A stretch of 13,581 bases of DNA from NCBI GenBank assembly GCA_964614855.1, contig CAZTMX010000070.1, forward strand, positions 1 through 13,581. The letters are read 5' to 3'. Below are positions 13,504 to 13,581 of this stretch, piece by piece. Origin of the DNA: CAWJHE01 sp964614855. GTDB lineage: Bacteria; Chloroflexota; Anaerolineae; Anaerolineales; UBA4823. Under the pieces are notes generated by a model, which saw nothing but the letters and a program-made list of their open reading frames with translations, was not told the DNA's origin and searched no databases. Position numbers and translations under genes: made by a program. How positions within the stretch are numbered: position 1 is the stretch's first letter; each line of letters starts with the position of its first letter.

Positions 13504-13581
13504 AAAACAACCTCTTCACCAAGATCCTCATTTTTATCATCATCCGTATCGTGATTCACACCCCGGTGCGGATGATCTACC
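13500..13581 (+). CDS. Start of a membrane protein, probably an MFS permease (cut by the window end)
   Basis: A frame opens with TTG at 13500, overlapping the previous stop by TTGA, and runs open to the window end (27 codons). It encodes KNNLFTKILIFIIIRIVIHT followed by PVRMIY, a hydrophobic helix ending in Pro-Arg-Met-Tyr, which resembles the first helix of MFS transporters. No clear ribosome site is present, so coupling to the upstream gene is likely. Too little is present to be sure of the family. Confidence 0.55.
   Translation, partial: MKNNLFTKILIFIIIRIVIHTPVRMIY

Overview
The window is a dense stretch of bacterial chromosome. The gene style suggests a member of the Chloroflexota, probably near Anaerolineae: a membrane-anchored kinase-fold protein with a long Thr/Ser/Pro-rich outer tail, a DWANSAF-type permease with an extra outer domain, a YacL-like PIN/TRAM protein, and frequent GTG/TTG starts. 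This placement is inferred from protein style and was not tested by a search. There is no integrase, transposase, CRISPR array or phage gene.

Layout. (1) 3-2155, minus strand: tRNA-Thr(TGT) with a good promoter, then the gene pair PIN/TRAM protein -> rlmB. (2) 2156-2541: AT-rich divergent intergenic region. (3) 2542-6589, plus strand: a tight operon of an enlarged UMF1-type MFS permease, menG/ubiE, ubiX and a class I SAM methyltransferase, with gaps of 17, -8 and -14 bases. (4) 6594-8837, minus strand: ugd followed at once by a methyltransferase carrying a C-terminal zinc ribbon; this unit runs convergently into the previous operon with only 4 bases between stop codons. (5) 8838-9100: divergent control region with a CRP/FNR-like dyad placed as in class II activation. 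(6) 9101-13581, plus strand: a four-cysteine Rrf2 regulator, an intrinsic terminator whose loop holds the next -10 box, then hutU (urocanase) -> kinase-fold protein -> CcmC-like membrane protein -> start of a further membrane protein, probably MFS.

How the genes fit together. menG and ubiX both serve quinone or prenyl-flavin chemistry, so the first operon has a respiratory flavour. ugd plus a zinc-ribbon methyltransferase points to sugar-nucleotide or cell-envelope metabolism. The last block is the most unusual. Urocanase stands without hutH, hutI or another hut gene in view and shares an ATGA overlap with a kinase-like protein. That protein has lost the DFG aspartate, the helix-C glutamate and the HRD arginine, so it is probably a pseudokinase. 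It is followed by a six-helix protein that has the topology and both heme-ligand histidines of CcmC but not the WWD motif.

Best candidates for something undescribed: the urocanase / pseudokinase / CcmC-like cassette, the beta-rich outer domain inserted with two extra helices into the UMF1 permease, and the terminator-promoter overlap in front of hutU.
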